Translations under genes and position numbers: made by a program
Shown here: piece after piece, positions 1-6,899 of the stretch
Numbering within the stretch: the stretch's first letter is position 1
Layout: each line of letters starts with the position of its first letter
Assembly: GCF_000426765.1 (NCBI RefSeq)
Contig: NZ_AUFZ01000001.1
Location: 1 to 64,000 of the forward strand
Direction of reading: 5' to 3'
Source: Vibrio litoralis DSM 17657
GTDB taxonomy: Bacteria; Pseudomonadota; Gammaproteobacteria; Enterobacterales; Vibrionaceae
Length of the DNA: 64,000 nt
The notes under the pieces: model-generated
The model's input: only the letters and a program-made list of their open reading frames with translations
Databases searched by the model: none
Told to the model about the DNA's origin: nothing

Positions 1-30
1 TTGTATGGGAAATTAACTCTGCTTTTGGGT

Positions 31-205
31 AATGTGAGACCCAGGCTTTAGCTGCAACTAAAGCTCTCTATGTAGTAGTTCGTTTGAACGCTGGCTCCTC
101 TGTTGAGAGACCGATAACAAACATGAACGCTACATAGAACTCCAAGCATAAACCTCGAATAGTCGACTGGGTCTCGAACCCGCATTACGCAAGCATGAGT
201 TAGCT
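31..205 (+). ncRNA. candidate IS110 bridge RNA (structured left end)
   Basis: This non-coding stretch upstream of the recombinase contains nested inverted repeats. GAGACCCAG at 36-44 pairs with CTGGGTCTC at 167-175. TCTATGTAG (67-75) pairs with CTACATAGA (130-138). Inside that, GTTCGTTTG (78-86) pairs, with a bulge, with CAAACATGAAC (118-128). An apical CTCT/AGAG hairpin lies around 98-109. IS110-group elements are known to transcribe a bridge RNA from this position whose two internal loops pair with target and donor DNA. The structure was read by eye; loop assignment was not attempted. Confidence 0.5.
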
Positions 206-209
206 TATT

Positions 210-1166
210 ATGAATACAAATACACTTCAAAACATTAATGTCGGTGTTGATACTGGCAAATCACAATTAGACATATTCATTCGCCCTCTTGATATCTATT
301 TCACTGTTACCAATGATGAAAAAGGTATTAAAGAAGCGATTAAAAAAATCAAAAAACATGCCCCACAACGTATCGTCATTGAAGCCACTGGGCGCTTAGA
401 AATGCCATTTGTGCTTGAATGTGCTGAAGCAAAACTCCCTATAGTCCGAGCTAATCCCGTGCACATTAAACGCTTCGCCGGCGCCATTGGGCGTCGAGCA
501 AAAAATGACAAACTGGATGCCGAGTTAATTGCTCACTTTGCTGAATCTATCAAGCCAGAAATTACTATTATAAAGGCTGAAAACATAAGATTAATGAGTG
601 ACTTAGTCGTCCGCAGAAATCAGTTATTATCGATGCAAACTATGGAAAAGAACCGGATACAAATCTTACCTAAATCACTGCATTCAACGATAAAACCGAT
701 GCTCATAGCGATGAAAAATCAAATCAAAAAAATCGAAGATAAACTGACTAAACTCATCGAAAATTGCCCCGAATATCAAGCTAAAAACATACTCTTACAA
801 AGTGTCCCCGGTATAGGTAATATCGCAGCAGCATCAATCATCAGCAATATGCCTGAGTTAGGATACATCTCCAATAAACAAGCGGCTTCTCTTATCGGCG
901 TTGCGCCGATAACCAAAGAAAGCGGGCGTTATAAAGGCAAGAGAACAATACAAGGTGGCAGGTCGCAAGTAAGGACCGTTCTTTACATGGCGATGATGTC
1001 AGCTATGCAATGTAACCCTATTTTCAAAGCCACTTACCAACGCCTTGTTGAAGCTGGAAAACCTAAAAAAGTAGCCATCATCGCTTGTGTTCGTAAGATG
1101 GTAGTCATATTAAATTCGATGATAAGAGATGGCTCCATGTGGGATGAAAATTTTGCTAAAAATTAG
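210..1166 (+). CDS. IS110-family transposase (DEDD recombinase)
   Basis: This 318-residue protein catalyses excision and insertion of the surrounding IS. The N-terminal RuvC-like DEDD domain shows Asp14 (VGVDTGK), Glu58 (VIEATGR) and Asp100/Asp103 (AKNDKLDAE). The C-terminal Transposase_20 domain starts with SVPGIGNIAAA and ends in an ESGRYKGKR segment carrying the conserved serine region. Length is normal for the family and there is no frameshift, so it may be active. The ATG at 210 lies right after the structured left end and has no strong Shine-Dalgarno. The long left end and short right end fit the IS110 group rather than the IS1111 group. Confidence 0.93.
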   Translation: MNTNTLQNINVGVDTGKSQLDIFIRPLDIYFTVTNDEKGIKEAIKKIKKHAPQRIVIEATGRLEMPFVLECAEAKLPIVRANPVHIKRFAGAIGRRAKNDKLDAELIAHFAESIKPEITIIKAENIRLMSDLVVRRNQLLSMQTMEKNRIQILPKSLHSTIKPMLIAMKNQIKKIEDKLTKLIENCPEYQAKNILLQSVPGIGNIAAASIISNMPELGYISNKQAASLIGVAPITKESGRYKGKRTIQGGRSQVRTVLYMAMMSAMQCNPIFKATYQRLVEAGKPKKVAIIACVRKMVVILNSMIRDGSMWDENFAKN

Positions 1167-1179
1167 TTATTGACACCAT

Positions 1180-1194
1180 AGTCGTTTGTTATGC
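1180..1194 (-). other. interrupted attC half-site (R'' side) of the SIR2 cassette
   Basis: Read on the minus strand just after the SIR2 gene stop, the sequence GCATAACAAACGACT matches the start of Vibrio-type attC sites (TAACAAACG). The other half, with the GTTAG core, is missing because the IS110 right end abuts it. IS110/IS1111-type elements that target attC sites are known. The assignment is by motif and context. Confidence 0.5.
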
Positions 1195-1210
1195 TTTGTT
1201 TCCGATACAA

Positions 1211-2536
1211 TTAAACAACTTTGATATACTCGTAAAGCTTAGACATAAACTCATCAGCATCTGCTTGGATACTCTCTAAGTTCCATGCATTGACTCTCTT
1301 ATGAGTTGAGCTTAGTAACTCTGGAGAAACAAAGTAACCTTTAATATTCTTCGCTTCCGAAAATAGCCTAATAATACTAGGGTCATGCAACGATGCACCA
1401 ACCACTACTACAACTTTGGAGTTCAAATCATCCAAAGCTGCACTCCACAAGTTTGGCCTTGTCTTATCAAACATAATTACTTCCGACTCTGAAAGTAAAA
1501 GAGAACTTGGAATATCAATTGTTCCATGAAGCTTTATTAATGCTCTATTTGAGATTTCACCATTTATTTCTTCAGCGTAAACATTTGAATTTAAGCCTAG
1601 AGATGATATTGCACTTTCAAACAGCATATCGTAATTGGTAGTAATAATATGATCGAATAATTCCACTGATTTGAGATGAGCTTCAGTAGGCTCGATTCCT
1701 TGTGGGAAGTTTATTACTGTTGAAATAGCTTCAACTAGATACTCACGCCCCATAACTGCAGATAAATCAGTAGCTATCCCAGCAAACGCAGAGCCAGTTG
1801 GATTTACAGAGTAATCTGGTTCAACGCTGTTCATCGACTTAATCAGACTTTGAGCAAATGCTGATGCTGATGGAAGGCCCGCGGCGAGTGATATACCCGC
1901 ACCAGCAAAAAGGATTGCATTCCCAGACTTCACAGCTTCGACTAATTCAAATGGTAAACTTGTTAACTCAGATTTTACGTCATTGACTTCCCCTAGCCTC
2001 ACTATTGACTTAGTTGCAAGAGGAACCCGTTCTTGTAATTTAACTTTTTGAAACTCATCCATAAGCAAACTTATAAATGCATCCGCAACTTTTGACGATA
2101 GGTCGTGAGCTAAATCAAATCCAGCCGTAAAATACCCGTATTTCCAGTCCTGCACCTCTTTTCTAAATGCATCTCTCCTTTTAGCATCTTCAGAATGACT
2201 ATCAGCCCCATACTCAAGGTTTTTAAGAAATGATAGTACTGGTATGCCTAGTTCCTGAGCGTATTTTAGCTCTAAATGTGTAACAGATAATTCTAACTCT
2301 TTTTTTGGACCATCTTTAGGAACCCACCCATATGCGTTACCCAATATAAGGACGAAGATATCTGCCGAGTCTATCTTTGCTTCCAAAGTGTCCCATGAAC
2401 CAAGGCCACTCGGGTTGATACCTTCAGCGTTGATAACATCAACGTTAAATGACTTAAGTCGTTCTACAACGGCAAAACGCTCATTTGGTAAATCCTTCAT
2501 TGTACTACTAACGAAAACTCTTAATCGTCGGCTCAT
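1211..2536 (-). CDS. DUF4062-SIR2 domain protein, probable NAD-consuming defence effector
   Basis: This 441-residue protein starts with a DUF4062 domain (residues 4-100, with the hallmark VFVSSTMKDLPNER). A SIR2-like domain follows from about residue 195: GAG at 212-214, TTNYD at 299-303 and LHG with the catalytic-type His at 337. SIR2 domains in bacterial defence proteins deplete NAD+ after phage sensing; DUF4062 is often fused to signalling or immune modules. There is no signal peptide or membrane segment. The gene sits in an integron-like cassette, ends next to an attC half-site and has an AGAGGCA ribosome-binding region before its ATG. Antiphage function is inferred from architecture only. 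Confidence 0.85.
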   Translation of the reverse strand: MSRRLRVFVSSTMKDLPNERFAVVERLKSFNVDVINAEGINPSGLGSWDTLEAKIDSADIFVLILGNAYGWVPKDGPKKELELSVTHLELKYAQELGIPVLSFLKNLEYGADSHSEDAKRRDAFRKEVQDWKYGYFTAGFDLAHDLSSKVADAFISLLMDEFQKVKLQERVPLATKSIVRLGEVNDVKSELTSLPFELVEAVKSGNAILFAGAGISLAAGLPSASAFAQSLIKSMNSVEPDYSVNPTGSAFAGIATDLSAVMGREYLVEAISTVINFPQGIEPTEAHLKSVELFDHIITTNYDMLFESAISSLGLNSNVYAEEINGEISNRALIKLHGTIDIPSSLLLSESEVIMFDKTRPNLWSAALDDLNSKVVVVVGASLHDPSIIRLFSEAKNIKGYFVSPELLSSTHKRVNAWNLESIQADADEFMSKLYEYIKVV

Positions 2537-2584
2537 GTACTGCCTCTCATATTTGTAACTTATTTTTTTAGTACCGCTTAAAAG

Positions 2585-2665
2585 CCTAACGCCCGGCTCT
2601 GCGGCTAGAAATAGTGGAGGCGTAGACGGAGCTTTTGCCAGTCCGACAGCAGCCGTTTGTTAAGC
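2585..2665 (-). other. integron attC site between two cassettes
   Basis: On the minus strand the site opens with GCTTAACAAACGGCT and closes with AGAGCCGGGCGTTAGG. These give the two simple sites (TTAAC / GTTAGG) and a self-pairing AACGGCT...AGAGCC(GG)CGTT arm with a ~45-nt variable middle, the standard attC architecture. It directly follows the stop of the 277-residue ORF, and the next cassette (SIR2) starts after the GTTAGGC core. No integrase is in the window. Confidence 0.75.
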
Positions 2666-2668
2666 GAT

Positions 2669-3502
2669 TCATGTTGACTTCTTCAAAGCCCACTCGCTAG
2701 GGCCAGCAACAGCGAGCAGTGGAGCATGGGCCCTAATATCGATTCTTGATAGCAAACCGTACATTAAATCGTTCAAATTGTGATCATTTAGATAATGCGA
2801 TACAAACATATCAAGGGTGTCTATTTTTCCACCAAGACTATATTTGGGTTTTATGTCCGGATGGCTTAAGAGTTTTTCAGTAAAAACATATTCTTTGAAT
2901 ACCGGCAAAATATTGTTTTCTTCAGATTCCCTTTTAGCCTCAGTTACCGCATTCTCTAACACAGCCTCATCAATTGATGCTTCCTTTTTCAGAATTACTA
3001 CCGGGTCAATGCCTCTTAGCGCGTGACTAAGATAGTTGAAATACATGTCTTGCCACTGCATCCTGACGATGGCTTTTTGGATATCTTCACTCATGGCCTT
3101 AAACAATTCATCGAAATTTGTAGCCAGGTTAGAAAGAAGAGATATGGATTTATTGAGACTCTTTAAATCGGTTTTCTCACCAAGTTCCATTTCATTAATA
3201 ACCGATATCATTTTTTCTAGTTGTGATGTTGCTTCTGTTGCAATAATCACCTGTCGCTGTTGGATCCTATTTTTTCGGAACTGAACATAAGCCAACACAA
3301 AAGCTGACGCAGTAGCTATTTGAGCAATGCCGTTAATTAAATCTAAAATTGTTATTTTTGAGCTAGAGCCATTTACATTCACAATTTCCGATATAACAAT
3401 CGCGCCATATGTAATATACGCAGTGACTATCACAACGACACAAACCAGCCCCACTAGATCAAGTGATATAGGCCTTTTTAGATTTGGTTTTTCAAATAGC
3501 AC
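2669..3502 (-). CDS. two-TM membrane protein of unknown function (integron cassette)
   Basis: I do not recognise this 277-residue protein as a named family. Two membrane segments are visible near the N terminus (about 13-38 and 50-75). A charged, helical, probably cytoplasmic region of about 200 residues follows (QFRKNRIQQRQ, then Leu/Glu-rich stretches suggesting coiled coil). There is no signal peptide. It is a single cassette: an attC core (GTTAAGC, minus strand) lies ~20 nt upstream of its ATG and a full attC follows its stop. Its neighbour on the same strand is the DUF4062-SIR2 gene. Membrane proteins of this shape are common in phage-defence cassettes, but no function is assigned. Confidence 0.7.
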   Translation of the reverse strand: MLFEKPNLKRPISLDLVGLVCVVVIVTAYITYGAIVISEIVNVNGSSSKITILDLINGIAQIATASAFVLAYVQFRKNRIQQRQVIIATEATSQLEKMISVINEMELGEKTDLKSLNKSISLLSNLATNFDELFKAMSEDIQKAIVRMQWQDMYFNYLSHALRGIDPVVILKKEASIDEAVLENAVTEAKRESEENNILPVFKEYVFTEKLLSHPDIKPKYSLGGKIDTLDMFVSHYLNDHNLNDLMYGLLSRIDIRAHAPLLAVAGPSEWALKKST

Positions 3503-3522
3503 GATGCTAGTTCCTTACTACC

Positions 3523-3529
3523 GCTTAAC
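3523..3529 (-). other. attC core (GTTAAGC) at the cassette start, flanked by IS110 remnant
   Basis: GTTAAGC on the minus strand lies immediately upstream of the two-TM gene and matches the attC recombination core. The rest of that attC is not present: it is followed by the left end of an IS110-type remnant containing a GACTCCC (3539-3545) / GGGAGTC (3585-3591) inverted repeat. This mirrors the arrangement at 1180. Confidence 0.45.
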
Positions 3530-3599
3530 AGATAATTAGACTCCCTCTCCTCTGCTAAACTTAACTTGCTAAGAAGTTTTTATTGGGAGTCAAACAGTT

Positions 3600-3698
3600 A
3601 TGAATAATTCTACTATTATTGGTATTGAGTTAGCAAAAGATCTGTTTCAAGTTTGTGTGTACACAAACAATAAAGTGCTTTCAAACAAAGTCGCTTAA
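3600..3698 (+). pseudogene. IS110-family transposase remnant (N-terminal 32 residues)
   Basis: The short reading frame begins MNNSTIIGIELAKDLFQVCV, which is the start of a common Vibrio IS110/IS1111 transposase (normally about 300-340 residues), including the first acidic residue of the DEDD site replaced by Glu in GIELAK. It stops after 32 codons and no downstream homology follows. A left-end-like sequence with a 7-bp inverted repeat precedes it. It is not closely similar to the intact transposase at 210, so it belongs to a different element. Confidence 0.75.
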
Positions 3699-3832
3699 TA
3701 CGCAAAAAATTTAATTATAACTGTATAAACACACAGAATGAGACAGAAAGGCGATTTACCTTTCAGAAGGATACTTAGTGTATTGAGAAAAATTCCAATC
3801 CTAACTAGGAATGAGCATAAATTAGTAACTCA

Positions 3833-4528
3833 CATCAACCCTCCCCTCCCCCCCTCCCTTGGCTGTAAATCTTAATACCAAGTATTTTCCTCTGGTAAAG
3901 GGAGGGAGTTATTTGTGGGCGCTTGTTGTTTAGTGGTATCTGCGTAAAGAAAAAACATTCTAAATATTGAGCACGTGATTAGTAGATTCCTGCTCTCGCT
4001 TAGGCTCGGCTGGAATGACGCGCTAATAATGTGCGGTGAATCTTGGGTAGATACTGCAACTACAAGCGACAAAGACTAGCTCTTCCCCTTGGTAGATGAA
4101 TCTACTTGGTGGTAGGTGTCAATATAAGGGGAAGCGGGGATGGGGTTGGTTACGCCCAACTACTTTAAGGCACAAATAAGTCATTAACATCAACCCTCCC
4201 CCGCCCTCCCTTGGCTATCAATCTTAATGCCAAGTGTTTTCCGTTGGTAAAGGGAGGGAGTTATTTGTGATCGCTTATTGTGTAATGGTATCTGCTTAAA
4301 GAAATACATTTCAAATATTCAGCGCGTGATAAGTAGACTCCTGCTCTTGCTTAGGCTCGGCTGGAATGACGCGCTAATAATGTGCGGTGAATCTTGGGTA
4401 GATACTGCAACTAAAATCGACAAAGACTAGCTCTTCCCCTTGGTAGATGATGTTACTTGGCAGCAGGAGTCGATATAAGGGGAAGCGGGGATGGGGTTGG
4501 TTACACCCAACTACTTTAAGGCATAAAT
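3833..4528. repeat. ~350-bp tandem duplication, MITE-like, non-coding
   Basis: Two head-to-tail copies, about 3833-4180 and 4188-4528, are offset by 351-355 bp and look roughly 90% identical by eye. Each copy contains its own inverted parts: a CCTCCC...GGGAGG pair in the first 75 bp and CTTCCCCTT...AAGGGGAAG in the last 100 bp. The copy ends (ATCAACCCTCCC and GGGATGGGGTTGGT) form an imperfect inverted repeat. No credible coding frame crosses it. The stretch from 3699 to 3832 holds nothing recognisable. Confidence 0.75.
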
Positions 4529-4640
4529 ATTTAAAAAAGGCAGCTGACCAATATGAATTGAACGCTGCCTTTTTGGTAGAAGAGCTTACTACTCTCCGTG
4601 ATTTTTATTACGGTTTTTATTATAGGTAACGTGGCATTAC

Positions 4641-5783
4641 TTATAGTAAACGATTTTGCAAACGTGTTTTCAATGCGCCATCAGCTAATCCTGCCGCATG
4701 CACTTCTAAATCATGCCAATCTTGATCAGTAAACGCTTGGTAGGCTTTATCAATCAAGTCTTGCTTCACATTATCCGACACAAACGCTGCTTCTAGTGCA
4801 CATAGCGTGACATCTAATAGTTCGACACGATTAAATCCAAATACCGTTTCTGCAATGTGGTATTCCTTGGCGACATCGGTACCAAATAAGCCCGCATCAT
4901 CAGTATTGACCGACAAACGCACGCCCTTTTCATATAAACGACGTAAAGGGTGATTATCGAGTTTTTGTTCAAACTCCGTGACCAGAATTCGATTACTGGT
5001 TGGAGCGACTTCTAAGGTAATGTTTTCTGCGATCAGTTGCTCAATCAAAGCGTCATCTTTAATGGCTGCAATACCATGACCAATGCGTTTTGCGCCAAAT
5101 TTTAAAGCATCACGAATGCTTTCAGGGCCACGGATTTCCCCCGCATGATAAGACTTAGGCAATGGGATATTGTCCACCAGTTCATGAACGTAGATGAAAT
5201 CTTCAAATTCACCCGCCATTTCGTTACCGGCAATGTTGAAACCTGTGACAACTTCACGCGGGTTTTTCGCGATAAAGTCTACACTCAAATCCAGATGCTC
5301 TAGGCTTAAATGGCGAACACCACAACCTTGCAGACGTGTTTCTGTACCGTACTCTTCTTTGACTTCATTAATCGCACGCTCAATGCCATTCATGAATTCG
5401 TGGTATTTATCTGCGTTCAACAACACTGTGCCATTTTCATCTTCTTCACAACATAAGTGGAAAGCAGATGTGATCATTTCACAGTAGATCATCCCTTGCT
5501 GCGCATTACGGCTCAGGTAGTCTTTCATGATCAAGTAATAGTCATCGGCATCACGAACGAGATCAGCAACAACATCATAAGCTTTTACGAACTCACCAAA
5601 GTCAGTTTCATCGTATTGATAACGGCCATTTGGGAATTCCGCTTTATCATAAGCGCCATCGGCATAGAGAAAATCATCAGGTAATGACACCCCATGTTTT
5701 TTAGCCAAGATCAAAGCCATTTCAGGCGTTACAGAACCTTCAATATGTTCATGTAAAATTACTTTAGGAAGCGTAGCAGTCAT
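4641..5783 (-). CDS. add: adenosine/adenine deaminase family protein
   Basis: This is a 380-residue amidohydrolase-superfamily deaminase of purine nucleosides or bases (likely adenosine to inosine) in purine salvage. The metal-site motifs are in order: HEHIEGS near the N terminus (the usual form is HxHLxGS), SYHAGEI, RIGHGI, LEVAPTSNR and SVNTDDAGLFGT. The Glu of HAGE and the paired Asp of NTDD are intact. The HEH and Ile of the first motif and TDDA instead of TDDP differ from textbook Add, so adenine deaminase or another purine substrate is possible. It is monocistronic, with a PurR-like box about 95 bp upstream. Confidence 0.85.
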   Translation of the reverse strand: MTATLPKVILHEHIEGSVTPEMALILAKKHGVSLPDDFLYADGAYDKAEFPNGRYQYDETDFGEFVKAYDVVADLVRDADDYYLIMKDYLSRNAQQGMIYCEMITSAFHLCCEEDENGTVLLNADKYHEFMNGIERAINEVKEEYGTETRLQGCGVRHLSLEHLDLSVDFIAKNPREVVTGFNIAGNEMAGEFEDFIYVHELVDNIPLPKSYHAGEIRGPESIRDALKFGAKRIGHGIAAIKDDALIEQLIAENITLEVAPTSNRILVTEFEQKLDNHPLRRLYEKGVRLSVNTDDAGLFGTDVAKEYHIAETVFGFNRVELLDVTLCALEAAFVSDNVKQDLIDKAYQAFTDQDWHDLEVHAAGLADGALKTRLQNRLL

Positions 5784-5876
5784 GATGTTATCTCTATTGA
5801 TTAATCTATTTATCGCACCTTACCGTTCCATTTTATTAATGCAACGATAAAGTATGAAAATTTACGTACTGGTACA

Positions 5877-5892
5877 CCGCAAACGTTTTCAC
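5877..5892 (-). promoter_or_regulatory. PurR-like operator upstream of the deaminase gene
   Basis: CCGCAAACGTTTTCAC matches 13 of 16 positions of the ACGCAAACGTTTTCGT PurR consensus, with the central CAAACGTTTTC intact. It lies about 95 bp upstream of the minus-strand start at 5783 and away from the toxin-antitoxin promoter. Purine control of a salvage deaminase makes sense, but binding is inferred. Confidence 0.45.
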
Positions 5893-5917
5893 TAGGTCAC
5901 CTTATTAACCCGTCCTA

Positions 5918-5969
5918 TTAACTGTACAGGTTAATCACTCGACGCTATACTTGTTCCGTTAACTGTACA
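5918..5969 (+). promoter_or_regulatory. yefM-yoeB promoter with TGTACA operator hexamers
   Basis: Two copies of TTAACTGTACA occur at 5918-5928 and 5959-5969. The first sits in an imperfect palindrome (TTAACTGTACAGGTTAA). TGTACA hexamers are the known core of YefM-YoeB operators. TGTACA at 5923-5928 also fits a -35, followed after exactly 17 nt by TATACT (5946-5951) as a -10. Repressor binding would therefore cover the -35 and the start region. Confidence 0.6.
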
Positions 5970-5982
5970 TGTGGAGGTTATT

Positions 5983-6237
5983 ATGAAAATCGTGTCGTTT
6001 ACTGAAGCTAGAAATAGTCTCAAAGCCGTTTTAGACGGTGTCGTTAATGATGCCGACACTACCATAATTACTCGCAGAGACTCTGAAGATGCCGTGGTTA
6101 TGTCACTAGACTATTACAATAGCCTAATGGAAACCGTCCACTTACTTCGTTCCCCTAAAAACGCAGAGCATCTAGATCGCTCAATCGAACAATATCGTGC
6201 TGGAAAAACAACAGAACGAGAGTTAATTGATGAGTAG
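5983..6237 (+). CDS. yefM: YefM-type (Phd/YefM family) antitoxin
   Basis: This antitoxin of about 84 residues neutralises YoeB and autorepresses the operon. The N-terminal DNA-binding half shows the family signature FTEARNSLKAVLDGV and ITRRDSEDAVVMSLDYYNSL. The C-terminal tail (residues 55-84) is charged and probably wraps the toxin. The ATG at 5983 is chosen over the in-frame GTG at 5971 because GGAGG at 5973-5977 is spaced 5 nt from it. It overlaps yoeB by 8 bp, indicating translational coupling. Confidence 0.93.
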   Translation: MKIVSFTEARNSLKAVLDGVVNDADTTIITRRDSEDAVVMSLDYYNSLMETVHLLRSPKNAEHLDRSIEQYRAGKTTERELIDE

Positions 6238-6499
6238 TCAGCAGCGTTTATTATCGTGGACTGACGATGCTTTGGGTGATTACGTGTACTGGCAATACCA
6301 AGACAAAAAAACACTAAAGCGCATAAATAAACTCATTAATGATGTAAAGCGCTCTCCATTTGAGGGCATAGGTAAACCTGAACCGTTGAAAGAGAACTTA
6401 TCTGGTTTTTGGTCTCGCCGCATTGATGATACAAACAGACTTGTTTATGCCGTAGACGCTCAAGCTATTACGATAATTTCGTGTCGCTATCACTACTAG
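6230..6499 (+). CDS. yoeB: YoeB-type ribosome-dependent mRNA interferase toxin
   Basis: This 89-residue RelE-superfamily toxin cleaves mRNA in the ribosomal A site. Recognisable parts are LLSWTDDALGDYVYWQ, the basic helix KTLKRINKLINDVKRSPFEGIGKPEPLK, FWSRRIDDTNRLVY and the catalytic C-terminal RYHY, equivalent to His83-Tyr84 of E. coli YoeB. The conserved Glu (PEPLKE) and Arg are intact, so it looks functional. The start is the ATG at 6230; the codon before it is TTG and is not needed. Confidence 0.94.
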   Translation: MSSQQRLLSWTDDALGDYVYWQYQDKKTLKRINKLINDVKRSPFEGIGKPEPLKENLSGFWSRRIDDTNRLVYAVDAQAITIISCRYHY

Positions 6500-6592
6500 G
6501 TTTGGCTGTATCATAATTAAAAGTGTGGATTGCACTTTTCGTTGATATGTCCTTATAGTGTTTAAAATACTCTGCAATGTAATTTGTGCGTA

Positions 6593-6859
6593 TATACCCA
6601 AGTGACTTCAAGATGCAGAATTCAGAGCTATCATCCAATCCTTTAGGCAAGGACGATTGGCGAAGGAATGTAAGCACCTTTCAAACCAATCTGACGCGGT
6701 ATAAAGGGTTGGATGAAGCTCCCGAAGGGCAAGTTAAAACAAGCTTGATGCTGCGTTAAATTGAACAGAGATAGAATAACTATGATCATGTCCAATTTGC
6801 CTTGCCTCAAGCTTGTTTTATTCTTGCTGAATCTCGTATCTTGAAGTTACTTGGGTATA
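6593..6859. repeat. 267-bp MITE, family 1, copy 1
   Basis: Terminal inverted repeats of about 24 bp start TATACCCAAGTGACTTCAAG and close with the complement of TATACCCAAGTAACTTCAAG. The interior has no coding frame. A second copy of about 267 bp lies at 60591 in the same orientation with roughly 90% identity by eye. No transposase is in the window. It fills most of the gap between yoeB and the next gene. Confidence 0.85.
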
Positions 6860-6899
6860 ATTATATAAATGATAGATTTCACGTTGTATACGGAATTGA

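Larger units (their letters stand above)
1..1180 (+). mobile_element. IS110-family insertion sequence, left end cut by window edge
   Basis: The element consists of a structured non-coding left end, a DEDD recombinase gene and a very short right end. IS110-family elements usually lack classical terminal inverted repeats, so the exact ends cannot be fixed from sequence alone. The right boundary is placed near 1180 because an integron attC half-site (AACAAACG on the minus strand) begins there. The matching attC half is not seen between 1 and 210, so the left boundary lies at or before position 1. Element identity is confident; the boundaries are inference. Confidence 0.75.

Noticed and set aside
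160..190. tRNA T-arm-like sequence on the minus strand (GGGTTCGAGACCC)
   Set aside because: Only three base pairs form around the TTCGAGA loop, and no acceptor, anticodon or D arms can be placed; it is better explained by the nested stems of the IS110 left end.
3872..4072. 66-codon open frame on the minus strand
   Set aside because: It lies inside the first copy of the tandem repeat, has no homologue-like features and is not preserved in the second copy.
4447..4629. 60-codon open frame on the plus strand
   Set aside because: It starts in the repeat and runs across its end; no ribosome-binding site or recognisable product.
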